From the NCBI GenBank assembly GCA_028868555.1, contig JAGWUG010000037.1, forward strand, positions 1 to 8,054: a DNA stretch of 8,054 nucleotides, read 5' to 3'. Made by a program: the position numbers and the translations under genes. The stretch is from Actinomycetales bacterium. GTDB lineage: Bacteria > Actinomycetota > Actinomycetes > Actinomycetales > Microbacteriaceae. Shown here piece by piece: positions 1 to 6,367 of the stretch (position 1 is its first letter; the number at the start of each line of letters is the position of its first letter). The notes below the pieces were generated by a model. That model searched no databases. It was not told where the DNA came from and saw only the letters and a program-made list of their open reading frames with translations.

Positions 1-1
1 C

Positions 2-253
2 ATGGAAACCGCCGTCAAGAACGGCGTCAAGGGCATCGTTGCCGAGTGTGGCGGGGCTTGCTCCTGTGCCACCTGTCACGTCTTTGTTGACGAGGCTTTT
101 GCCGATGTTGTCGGTGGTCCTGGAGACCTTGAGGATGACATGTTGGATGGCGCGGCCTGCGACCGTCGCGAGACCTCTCGCCTCAGCTGCCAAATCAAGA
201 TGTGTGCCGACTTCGATGGTCTGCGCGTGGAAATCGCACCTAAGCAGGTATAG
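2..253 (+). CDS. [2Fe-2S] ferredoxin, putidaredoxin/adrenodoxin type, CreF-like (5' end cut by window)
   Basis: Small soluble electron carrier that passes electrons singly from the FAD reductase encoded next to a cytochrome P450. The visible 83 residues contain the cluster ligands in the order Cys16, Cys22, Cys25 and Cys63 (CX5CX2CX37C), the same spacing as in putidaredoxin, in the contexts AECGGACSCATCHV and SRLSCQ; Cys20 is an extra, non-ligand Cys. The acidic helix DLEDDMLD (42-49) is the usual docking surface for reductase and P450. Aligned to putidaredoxin, the first visible Met is an internal residue about 24 residues into the protein, so the gene starts before the window and is not truly short. 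The C-terminus ends in KQV where putidaredoxin ends in RQW. The stop is followed after 2 bases by the reductase gene, so the two are co-transcribed. Family call is firm; the CreF assignment rests on gene order. Confidence 0.93.
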   Translation: METAVKNGVKGIVAECGGACSCATCHVFVDEAFADVVGGPGDLEDDMLDGAACDRRETSRLSCQIKMCADFDGLRVEIAPKQV

Positions 254-255
254 AA

Positions 256-1491
256 ATGTCTGGCGGAATTCTCATCGTTGGTGCCGGTCAAGCCGGCATG
301 CAGATTGCCGATTCCCTTCGCGAGGAGGGTTTCGAGGGTGCCATCACTCTGGTTGGCGATGAGACGATTCCGCCATATCAGCGCCCGCCACTTTCTAAGG
401 CATACCTTTATGGCGATGCCGACGAAGAGAGTCTGCAGTTTCGAAACGAGAAGTTTTACGCGGACAACCGCATTGAATTGGTTCTGGGTGACGCGATCGT
501 TGGGGTTGAAATGCACGCCGATGGCGGTGTGGCAACAACTGCCTCGGGTCGTCAACTTCAGTTCGACCGCATGGCTTTAGCTCCTGGTTCGGTGCCACGC
601 AAGCTGGAAATTCCAGGCTCAAACCTAGATGGCGTGCTTTACATGCGCAGCATCACCGATGCCCGAGCGCTCAAATCCCGATGGGATGACGCAAAGTCTG
701 TTGTGGTCATCGGCGGCGGTTTTATCGGACTCGAGGTTGCTGCTGTGGCCCGCAAGGCTGGCAAGAAAGTGACCGTTCTTGAAGGTGCCGACCGCATGAT
801 GGCGAGAGCTGTCTGCCCGATCACCAGCGACTACTTCAAGCACGCTCACGAGCGCCGCGGGGCCGAGATAGTCCTCAACGCCCGCATCGACCACTTCGAG
901 GGTGACGGACAGCGTGTTACTGGCGTTGCGATGCAAGATGGGTCAGTAATTCAAGCGGACATCGTGATGGTGGGTATCGGAGTTCTCGCCCGGACCGAAG
1001 TTGCCAACCTGCTGGGGCTTGAGCTCGCGAATGGCGCCATCCTGGTTGACGAGCTTGCCCAGACCAGCCATCCGCTTGTGGTTGCTGCCGGTGACGCAGT
1101 GATGCTGCCTAATCCAACCGGTGCGGATGGTCTGGTTCGTCTGGAATCGGTTCAGAATGCGGTGGACCAAGCTAAGGTTGCGGCCAAGACATTGGTGGGC
1201 AAGAGTGAGGCATACAAAGCTCTGCCTTGGTTCTGGAGCGACCAAGCCGATCTCAAGTTGCAGATTGCGGGCCTCTCCACCGGCTACGACCAAACCGTGC
1301 TTCGTGGCAATCCTGACAGCGATGCTTTCTCGGTTTTGTATTACAAAAATGGCCGACTCCTCGCCATCGACTGCGTGAACCAAGTGTCCGATTTCATGGC
1401 AGCCAAGCGTTGTCTGACCGCGGGACAAACCATCGACCCAGGCGCCGCCGCTGATTCATCGGTGGCCCTCAAGACCCTGATTACCGATTAG
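256..1491 (+). CDS. FAD-dependent NADH:ferredoxin reductase (putidaredoxin reductase type, CreE-like)
   Basis: A 411-residue cytosolic flavoprotein that takes hydride from NAD(P)H and reduces the [2Fe-2S] ferredoxin encoded just upstream, feeding a P450. Length is usual for putidaredoxin/rhodocoxin/terpredoxin reductases. Seen: N-terminal FAD dinucleotide fold GAGQAG (9-14); YQRPPLSK (41-48), typical of the family; a second dinucleotide fold GGGFIG (153-158) for the nicotinamide cofactor, with an acidic Glu176 after the second strand (VTVLEGADR), which usually favours NADH over NADPH; AAGDAV (277-282) contacting FAD; and the C-terminal interface domain starting around PWFWSDQ (324-330). One departure: the common ATGS motif that closes the first FAD segment reads APGS (109-112). 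The start is set by the fold beginning at residue 5 and by AGG at 246-248, 7 bases ahead of the ATG. The partner is almost certainly the adjacent ferredoxin. Confidence 0.93.
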   Translation: MSGGILIVGAGQAGMQIADSLREEGFEGAITLVGDETIPPYQRPPLSKAYLYGDADEESLQFRNEKFYADNRIELVLGDAIVGVEMHADGGVATTASGRQLQFDRMALAPGSVPRKLEIPGSNLDGVLYMRSITDARALKSRWDDAKSVVVIGGGFIGLEVAAVARKAGKKVTVLEGADRMMARAVCPITSDYFKHAHERRGAEIVLNARIDHFEGDGQRVTGVAMQDGSVIQADIVMVGIGVLARTEVANLLGLELANGAILVDELAQTSHPLVVAAGDAVMLPNPTGADGLVRLESVQNAVDQAKVAAKTLVGKSEAYKALPWFWSDQADLKLQIAGLSTGYDQTVLRGNPDSDAFSVLYYKNGRLLAIDCVNQVSDFMAAKRCLTAGQTIDPGAAADSSVALKTLITD

Positions 1492-1507
1492 CGAAAGTTG
1501 AGCAACG

Positions 1508-2152
1508 ATGCCATACACGCTCGAAACTGTTGACACCCTCGGCGGAGGCAAAAACCCAAAGGGCCACTGGAGCAACCTCGATGCTCTCTGGCGCGCTGTA
1601 GAGGAGCCACTTCGCTCTCGCGGCAATGACATTCATACGCCACTCTCATTCGCCTTCGCCGAGTTCTTGCTCGATGCCCACCCTGAGGCCGACGCACTCG
1701 TGGTGCGTACCGCGATTCTCCTTCACGACACCGGTTGGTCGCGCTGCGACGAGTCCAAAATCTTCACCGAAGGATTCCAAGGGGACTGGCGCAAGAGTGA
1801 CATTCGCATCCTCCACGAGATTGAGGGCTGCAACATCGCCCGTGAGGTTCTGCCGGGACTCGGCTATGACGAGGCCACCATCAAGAAGGTCACCGACATT
1901 ATTGATGGCCACGACACTCGAATGGAGTCCTACTCGATTGAAGACTCACTCGTTCGCGATGCAGACCGTCTATGGCGATTTACGCCCGCGGGCATTGCTC
2001 TGGCGAGTGGCTGGTTCAAGAAGACTCCTAGCCAGTACCGACTGCAACTAGAGAATGGAACCTACCCGGAGCTCATCACCGAAACTGCGCGTGCACTGGC
2101 CTCAGCCGAACTGGCGCGCTCCATCGAGCTGCTCAAACTAGACGTTATCTAG
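1508..2152 (+). CDS. HD-domain metal-dependent protein, probable aryl-phosphate phosphohydrolase (CreD-like)
   Basis: A 214-residue soluble protein of the HD superfamily. Candidate metal ligands: His43 (DIHTPLSFAF), the HD doublet His73-Asp74 (LLHDTGW), His103 (LHEIEGCNIA), His135 (DGHD) and Asp151 (LVRDADRLWRF). That H-HD-H-H-D layout resembles HD proteins with a two-metal site, which include both phosphohydrolases and the diiron oxygenases of the PhnZ/MIOX type, so the motif alone does not settle the reaction. Context does more: it lies 16 bases after a P450 reductase and 13 before an aldehyde dehydrogenase, the position I recall for creD in the C. glutamicum 4-cresol cluster, whose product removes phosphate from the oxidised aryl phosphate. 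On that reading it would release 4-hydroxybenzyl alcohol or aldehyde. No signal peptide or membrane segment is seen. A weak purine-rich GAAAG (1493-1497) precedes the ATG. HD fold is firm; substrate is inference. Confidence 0.85.
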   Translation: MPYTLETVDTLGGGKNPKGHWSNLDALWRAVEEPLRSRGNDIHTPLSFAFAEFLLDAHPEADALVVRTAILLHDTGWSRCDESKIFTEGFQGDWRKSDIRILHEIEGCNIAREVLPGLGYDEATIKKVTDIIDGHDTRMESYSIEDSLVRDADRLWRFTPAGIALASGWFKKTPSQYRLQLENGTYPELITETARALASAELARSIELLKLDVI

Positions 2153-2159
2153 GGACGAG
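2151..2159 (+). promoter_or_regulatory. Ribosome binding site of the aldehyde dehydrogenase gene
   Basis: AGGGACGAG overlaps the last two bases of the HD gene stop codon and sits ahead of the ATG at 2166 with a 10-base gap after AGGGA. This is the clearest Shine-Dalgarno sequence in the first operon and points to translation coupled to the upstream gene. Confidence 0.6.
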
Positions 2160-2165
2160 CACCAC

Positions 2166-3620
2166 ATGGAACTGCAGGCATTTCACGACGATTTCTTCAT
2201 TGGCGGGCAGTGGGTCAAAGCGCACTCCAAAGACTTCACCGACATCGTCAATCCGGCCACAGAGCAGATCTGGGGTCGAGTTCCAAGCGCCAATCAAGAG
2301 GACATAGATGCCGCGGTTGCTGCCGCCGGTGAGGCGTTCCGGTCTGGGGTTTGGAGTGGCATCGGTGCAGCGGCTCGCGCGCAGATCATGTTGAGATTTG
2401 CCGATGAGTTGCAGGCTCGAGGTGAAGCCATGGGTCGAACCATTACGAGTGAAAACGGCACGCCAATCTCCGAATCTGGTGCTGCGGCAGCACACTCAGC
2501 CGGGATCCTGCGCTACTACGCGGGCCTTGCCGACTACGTTGACCAAGACGACAAACGACCATTCCCGGGTTCTCCTGGAAAGTACACCCAGGTCTACCGG
2601 CAGCCTCGAGGAGTTTGCCTTCTAATCGCTCCTTGGAATTTCCCGCTCACCCTAGTCATGGTGAAGCTTGCTCCCGCCTTGATCGCTGGCTGCACAGTAG
2701 TCATCAAACCCGCCTCGGAAACGCCTGTAGATTTGCGCGTTCTAATTGAGGCAGCTGTTGCAGCAGGAGTGCCTGCTGGTGTGATCAACCTGCTGACCGG
2801 TGGTCGCGAATCCGGTGGGCTCATGGTTCAGCATCCGGGTATCGCGAAGGTGGCTTTCACGGGCTCAACGGGAGCTGGCCGAACAATTGCAGCCCAGTGC
2901 GCACAGTTACTGAGACCTGTCACTCTCGAGCTCGGTGGAAAGTCTGCAAGCATCATCCTTCCCGATGCCAGCGTTGAGGACTTTGCCAAAGTTGTGAACC
3001 GAACTTGTCTGCGAAACACTGGCCAGACCTGTTACAACAGCACTCGAGTTTTGGCGCCAAGGTCCATTTACAAAGAGGTGGTCGAGACGGTTGCTGCGAC
3101 AGTGGGGTCCACGCCAATCGGCGACCCGTTTGACCCGGCTACCGTCTTTGGCCCCTCGGCCTCCGCAACTCAGCAAGCCCGCGTGTTGGACTACATTCGC
3201 ATCGGCATTGCTGAGGGAGCACGAGTTGCAACTGGTGGCCTAGGGATGCCTGAAGGGTTGAGTCGAGGTTTTTACGTAAAGCCAACAGTTTTTGCGGATG
3301 TGGACAACAGTATGCGTGTTGCCCAGGAGGAAATCTTCGGCCCGGTTTTGGTTGTCATTCCATACACCGATGAAGACGATGCGGTCAGAATCGCGAATGA
3401 CTCGCAATACGGATTAGGCGGCTCAATCTTTAGCTCCGATCCTGACCGCGCCGAACAGGTTGCCCGCCGGATTGACACCGGTTCTGTCGGAATCAACTTC
3501 TATGGCTCTAATCTTGCCGCGCCTTTTGGTGGCTGGAAGGATAGCGGTCTTGGCATGGAATACGGCCCGGAGGCAATTGGAGCCTACGTCCGTATGAAGA
3601 GCATTCACCGCGAGGGCTAG
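2166..3620 (+). CDS. NAD(P)+-dependent aldehyde dehydrogenase, probably 4-hydroxybenzaldehyde to 4-hydroxybenzoate (CreC-like)
   Basis: A full-length (484 residues) member of the aldehyde dehydrogenase superfamily, cytosolic. Catalytic features: APWNFP with Asn158, Lys181 in VIKPAS for cofactor binding, the glycine-rich FTGSTGAG (231-238), general base Glu255 in LELGGKS, nucleophile Cys289 in NTGQTCYNS, and Glu389 in EEIFGP. All needed residues are present. The substrate cannot be read from these motifs. It is the last gene of the ferredoxin-reductase-HD operon, and with pobA about 1.6 kb downstream the simplest role is oxidising 4-hydroxybenzaldehyde to the 4-hydroxybenzoate that PobA uses, as CreC does in the 4-cresol pathway. 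Alternatives are vanillin or aliphatic aldehyde oxidation. The ATG has a good ribosome site, AGGGA at 2151-2155, overlapping the previous stop codon. Confidence 0.92.
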   Translation: MELQAFHDDFFIGGQWVKAHSKDFTDIVNPATEQIWGRVPSANQEDIDAAVAAAGEAFRSGVWSGIGAAARAQIMLRFADELQARGEAMGRTITSENGTPISESGAAAAHSAGILRYYAGLADYVDQDDKRPFPGSPGKYTQVYRQPRGVCLLIAPWNFPLTLVMVKLAPALIAGCTVVIKPASETPVDLRVLIEAAVAAGVPAGVINLLTGGRESGGLMVQHPGIAKVAFTGSTGAGRTIAAQCAQLLRPVTLELGGKSASIILPDASVEDFAKVVNRTCLRNTGQTCYNSTRVLAPRSIYKEVVETVAATVGSTPIGDPFDPATVFGPSASATQQARVLDYIRIGIAEGARVATGGLGMPEGLSRGFYVKPTVFADVDNSMRVAQEEIFGPVLVVIPYTDEDDAVRIANDSQYGLGGSIFSSDPDRAEQVARRIDTGSVGINFYGSNLAAPFGGWKDSGLGMEYGPEAIGAYVRMKSIHREG

Positions 3621-3623
3621 ATC

Positions 3624-3660
3624 CGAGGTCTTGCCCTCGACCTAACTGCCCTTTAGTTAG
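3624..3660. terminator. Possible weak bidirectional terminator between convergent genes
   Basis: The aldehyde dehydrogenase and upp stop codons are only 32 bases apart and face each other. Two adjacent small hairpins fall here: CGAGG-(6)-CCTCG at 3624-3639 and CTAACT-(7)-AGTTAG at 3642-3660, the second covering the upp stop. A longer alternative stem pairs CGAGGGC (3611-3617) with GCCCTCG (3633-3639). Neither strand shows a real T-tract, so a classical intrinsic terminator is not demonstrated; transcripts may simply collide or end by Rho. Confidence 0.3.
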
Positions 3661-4291
3661 CGGCGGTTCCGTAGAGTCGGTCGCCGGCATCGCCGAGTCC
3701 CGGCACGATGTAGCCGTGCTCGTTCAGGCGTTCGTCAAGAGCGCCGAGCACGATTGAGACCTTGGCATCCCCAACGTGTGCGCGAACAGCCTCCACACCT
3801 TCGGGTGCTCCCAGCAGGCAAACGCAGGTGACCTCGGTCGCTCCGCGAGATAGCACGTAGTCAATCGAGTCAATCAGGGTTCCGCCAGTGGCCAGCATCG
3901 GGTCGATGATGTAGACCTGGCGGCCGGTTAGGTCGTCCGGCAGGCGGTTGGCATAGGTAAACGGCTGCAGGGTCTCTTCGTCGCGCTTGATTCCCAGGAA
4001 ACCAACCTCGGCGGTAGGCAAGAGCTTGACCATGCCCTCGAGCATGCCCAGACCAGCGCGCAGAATAGGCACGATGATTGGTCTCGGGTGGCTGAGTCGA
4101 ACACCTTTGGTAAGCGCGACTGGGGTTTGAACATCCACTTCTTCCACGCGAACATCGCGGGTTGCCTCGTACGCCAAAAGAGTCACCAGTTCTTCAACCA
4201 GTTGGCGGAAAACCGGCGACGGGGTGTTCACGTCTCGGAGAACCGAAATCTTGTGGGTGATGAGCGGGTGATTGGCTACGTGCAGGTGCAT
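3653..4291 (-). CDS. upp: Uracil phosphoribosyltransferase
   Basis: Cytosolic pyrimidine-salvage enzyme: uracil + PRPP gives UMP + diphosphate. The 212 residues match the family length. Seen: the conserved early HPLITHK (8-14); [10 protein letters not shown] (74-83); the PRPP-binding loop DPMLATGGT (130-138); and the uracil-binding C-terminal segment [12 protein letters not shown] (194-205). The interior wording ([16 protein letters not shown]) is of the actinobacterial kind. It is on the opposite strand to every other gene here and has no metabolic link to aromatic breakdown, so it looks like a resident housekeeping gene flanked by catabolic operons. The start codon has no Shine-Dalgarno sequence but a -10-like hexamer 6 bases upstream, fitting a leaderless mRNA. 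Function is as certain as sequence alone allows. Confidence 0.97.
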   Translation of the reverse strand: MHLHVANHPLITHKISVLRDVNTPSPVFRQLVEELVTLLAYEATRDVRVEEVDVQTPVALTKGVRLSHPRPIIVPILRAGLGMLEGMVKLLPTAEVGFLGIKRDEETLQPFTYANRLPDDLTGRQVYIIDPMLATGGTLIDSIDYVLSRGATEVTCVCLLGAPEGVEAVRAHVGDAKVSIVLGALDERLNEHGYIVPGLGDAGDRLYGTAAN

Positions 4292-4297
4292 AGGGTA

Positions 4298-4303
4298 AAT
4301 CTA
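4298..4303 (-). promoter_or_regulatory. Putative -10 element for leaderless upp transcript
   Basis: Read on the minus strand the hexamer is TAGATT, followed by 6 bases and then the A of the upp start codon. A TANNNT hexamer at this distance is the usual sign of transcription starting at the first base of the start codon in actinobacteria. No convincing -35 element is seen, and no ribosome site exists. Confidence 0.5.
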
Positions 4304-4308
4304 GCCGA

Positions 4309-4314
4309 TAGCAT
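4309..4314 (+). promoter_or_regulatory. Putative -10 element for the IclR regulator gene
   Basis: TAGCAT (TANNNT) lies 3 bases before ATG at 4318 and 6 bases before the in-frame GTG at 4321. The 6-base spacing equals that of the upp hexamer on the other strand, which would make GTG 4321 the first transcribed codon and the protein one residue shorter. No Shine-Dalgarno sequence precedes either codon. The -35 region is not recognisable. Confidence 0.35.
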
Positions 4315-4336
4315 CGAATGGTGGCCAAGCTCGATG
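4312..4336. promoter_or_regulatory. Inverted repeat over the start of the IclR gene, possible autoregulatory site
   Basis: CATCGA at 4312-4317 and TCGATG at 4331-4336 are exact inverted copies separated by 13 bases. The left arm overlaps the putative -10 hexamer and the right arm is inside the first codons. Binding here would block both the regulator and the nearby upp promoter. A 6-base match in coding sequence can arise by chance, so support is weak. Confidence 0.2.
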
Positions 4337-5115
4337 ACGACTCCAAGTCTGTAACCGCGCGCGCCCTGGCCGTACTAGATGCCTTTGATGCCGGACACCG
4401 CCATCAAACGCTCGCGGCAATCTCTCGCCGGTCCAACCTTCCGCTAACCACCACCCACCGATTTGTTAATCAATTGGTTGAGGCAGAGGCTCTGATCAGA
4501 TGCTCCGACGGTGCCTATGAGATTGGTTCCAAGCTCTGGCGGTTGGGCATTCTGGCATCGGTGCACGCGGACCTGCGCGAACTAGCCCTGCCATACATGG
4601 AAGACATCTACTCACTCGGCGTAGACGCGGTGCAAATCGGCGTGCTAGACGGTGTGCGCTGTCTAGTCATTGACCGCATCGCTGGATCCAGGAGCATGTC
4701 GGTAAAGAGTCGGCCCGGCGCTCGGCTTCCGCTTCACGCCTCGGGAATTGGCAAGGTACTCCTCGCGTACGGCAATTCGGAGCTGCAAGAAGCGGCCCTC
4801 AAGAGCCTGGACCGCATCACCGAGCAGACCATCACCAGTCCAACCGAGCTGGCCAAGCAGCTGGAGCAAATCAAGCGCGAGGGCTTTGCTGCGACCCGCG
4901 AGGAGCTGGCGCTCGGTGCGATCTCGATAGCCGTTCCAGTGCTGGGAAATGGCGGCAAGGTGATTGCCGCTATGGGCGTTGTGATTCCTTCCAAGACCAA
5001 GGACTCGTCGCACCTCGTGCCGGTTCTCAAGGTGACTGCGCAGGCTCTGGGCCGCAAACTCGCGGCTGCTGGAATGGCAGATCCTGCCGGCCTCAGAGCC
5101 ACCATTCGCCGCTAG
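4318..5115 (+). CDS. IclR-family transcriptional regulator, likely controlling the pobA operon
   Basis: A 265-residue DNA-binding protein. The N-terminal winged helix-turn-helix spans about residues 11-75, with recognition-helix segment LPLTTTHRFVNQL (41-53) and wing around DGAYEIG (64-70). The C-terminal IclR effector-binding domain follows, with GARLPLHASGIGKVLLA (134-150) and EGFAATREELALGAISIAVPV (188-208) as family hallmarks. IclR proteins of the PobR/PcaU/PcaR group bind aromatic acids such as 4-hydroxybenzoate or protocatechuate and act as activators or repressors; which applies here is not visible. It is upstream of pobA, same strand, with 89 bases between, which contain a palindrome suited to a dimeric regulator. 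The start is ATG 4318 or GTG 4321; the fold begins at residue 11, so neither longer nor much shorter versions are likely. Confidence 0.92.
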   Translation: MVAKLDDDSKSVTARALAVLDAFDAGHRHQTLAAISRRSNLPLTTTHRFVNQLVEAEALIRCSDGAYEIGSKLWRLGILASVHADLRELALPYMEDIYSLGVDAVQIGVLDGVRCLVIDRIAGSRSMSVKSRPGARLPLHASGIGKVLLAYGNSELQEAALKSLDRITEQTITSPTELAKQLEQIKREGFAATREELALGAISIAVPVLGNGGKVIAAMGVVIPSKTKDSSHLVPVLKVTAQALGRKLAAAGMADPAGLRATIRR

Positions 5116-5204
5116 CCAAAATCAAATAAAACGGTTTGATAACTTACTTCCACTGAATGGAAGGCATGCGCGATTTTCCAGGTTCAATCCGCTTGGCTTG
5201 AGAC
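5116..5204 (+). promoter_or_regulatory. Intergenic control region of the pobA operon
   Basis: This 89-base stretch between the regulator stop and the pobA start is the most AT-rich non-coding part of the window, especially 5117-5146. It holds a -35-like TTGATA (5136-5141, five of six matches) but no good -10 at the standard 16-18 base distance, as is common for activator-dependent promoters. A TAACTT hexamer at 5140-5145 is an alternative -10. The palindrome at 5147-5163 lies in it, and a further TTCCA half-site occurs at 5176-5180. The pobA start has only a weak GAG (5200-5202) as ribosome site. Confidence 0.5.
5147..5163. promoter_or_regulatory. Palindromic operator candidate for the IclR regulator
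   Basis: CTTCCACTGAATGGAAG: six-base arms CTTCCA and TGGAAG are perfect inverted copies about a 5-base centre, and one more pair matches inside the centre, giving 7 of 8 pairs. IclR-family dimers typically bind palindromes of about this size. The position, 42 bases before pobA and just downstream of a -35-like element, fits a control site. That the neighbouring regulator binds it is inference. Confidence 0.45.
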
Positions 5205-6365
5205 ATGAAAACTCAGGTAGCAATCATCGGTGCCGGCCCTTCCGGACTCATGCTCAGCCGTTACTTGGCTCTCCACGGAATTGAATCCATCGTGATTGAA
5301 GACCGTGCCCGCGACTACGTTGAGGCTCGCATCCGTGCCGGCCTGCTGGAGACCCAGGCCGTTGACCTGCTGGACGAGATTGGTGTGGGGGAGCGCCTCC
5401 ACCGCGAGGGTATGGAGCACAACGGCATCTACCTGCAGATCCCGGGTGAGCGCCATAACATCAACTTCAAGGAACTCATCGGCCACACCGTTTGGGTTTA
5501 TGGTCAGACTGAGATTCAGAAGGACCTGGGCCGTGCCTGCGATGCAGCAGGTCAGCAGATCTTCTATGAGGTCAAGGACGTTGAACTGCACGACCTAGAG
5601 TCAAAGCAGCCATCGGTTACCTTCACCGACAAGGACGGCAACTCACAGCGCATCGATGCGGCCATCATTGCCGGTTGCGACGGCTTTTGGGGTCCGAGCC
5701 GCAAGGCCATCCCCGATTCCGCGGTTGGCAGCTTTGAGCGCGTCTACCCGTTTGCCTGGCTCGGCGTGATGGCCAATGTGGCTCCATCCACCGATGAGCT
5801 CATCTACGCCCGCCACACCGATGGCTTCGCCATGCACTCCATGCGCAGCGACAAGGTCAGCCGCCTCTACCTGCAGGTTGACCCAACCGATGACATCAAG
5901 AACTGGTCGGACGACCGCATCTGGGAGGCGCTATCAAAGCGCATGGCGGTTGATGGCTGGGAGCTAAAGACCGGCGAGATCACCGAAAAGTCAATCCTCG
6001 CAATGCGTTCTTTTGTGAGTGGCAAACTGCAGCACGGCCGCCTATTCCTGGTTGGCGACGCCGGCCACATCGTGCCACCAACCGGAGCCAAGGGTCTCAA
6101 CTCGGCCGCCAATGATGTGCGATTCCTGGGTGAGGGCATCGTGGAGTTCTTCAAGAAGAACAGCGAGGCCGGACTTGCGGTTTACTCCGACCGAGCCAAA
6201 GAAACCATCTGGCGCGTGACGCACTTCAGCTGGTGGATGACTACCATGCTCCACACCAATGGAGACGAGTTCGACAACCAACTACAGTTGTCGCAGTTGC
6301 GCCATGTATTCAAGAACAAGGCGCTGCAGACCAACCTGGCCGAGAACTACGTAGGAATCAGATAG
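5205..6365 (+). CDS. pobA: 4-hydroxybenzoate 3-monooxygenase (p-hydroxybenzoate hydroxylase)
   Basis: Cytosolic FAD monooxygenase that hydroxylates 4-hydroxybenzoate to protocatechuate using NAD(P)H and O2. The first 14 residues nearly reproduce Pseudomonas PobA and fix the start. Seen: FAD fold GAGPSG (9-14), Arg44 in RIRAG, DG motif Asp159-Gly160 (AGCDGF), the FAD/ribityl motif [16 protein letters not shown] (284-299). Substrate-site residues keep Pseudomonas numbering: Tyr201, Ser212, Arg214, Arg220 and Tyr222; Tyr382 in ENYVG corresponds to Tyr385. So the substrate should be 4-hydroxybenzoate itself. Two oddities: residues 33-34 are Asp-Arg where Pseudomonas has Arg-Gln, positions known to govern NADPH preference, and the protein stops at 386 residues, three after the conserved YVG, lacking the usual tail. 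The next gene begins 2 bases after the stop. Confidence 0.96.
   Translation: MKTQVAIIGAGPSGLMLSRYLALHGIESIVIEDRARDYVEARIRAGLLETQAVDLLDEIGVGERLHREGMEHNGIYLQIPGERHNINFKELIGHTVWVYGQTEIQKDLGRACDAAGQQIFYEVKDVELHDLESKQPSVTFTDKDGNSQRIDAAIIAGCDGFWGPSRKAIPDSAVGSFERVYPFAWLGVMANVAPSTDELIYARHTDGFAMHSMRSDKVSRLYLQVDPTDDIKNWSDDRIWEALSKRMAVDGWELKTGEITEKSILAMRSFVSGKLQHGRLFLVGDAGHIVPPTGAKGLNSAANDVRFLGEGIVEFFKKNSEAGLAVYSDRAKETIWRVTHFSWWMTTMLHTNGDEFDNQLQLSQLRHVFKNKALQTNLAENYVGIR
6353..6357 (+). promoter_or_regulatory. Ribosome binding site that sets the aldolase start
   Basis: AGGAA lies inside the last codons of pobA, 10 bases before ATG 6368. The reading frame is open further upstream to an ATG at 6233, but that part overlaps pobA and encodes residues with no family resemblance, while from 6368 the protein has the family's normal length. 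This site therefore supports 6368. Confidence 0.55.
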
Positions 6366-6367
6366 CA

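Noticed and set aside
2..4. ATG at position 2 as the true start of the ferredoxin
   Set aside because: Alignment with putidaredoxin puts this Met about 24 residues into the protein, after the first beta strands, which must lie left of the window.
943..1428. 161-codon minus-strand open frame opposite the ferredoxin reductase
   Set aside because: No recognisable motifs, it runs antisense to a clearly conserved gene, and such frames are common in GC-rich DNA.
6233..6367. In-frame upstream extension of the aldolase gene beginning at ATG 6233
   Set aside because: It lies wholly inside the pobA coding sequence in another frame, encodes no family-like residues, and the start at 6368 has a ribosome site and gives the usual length.
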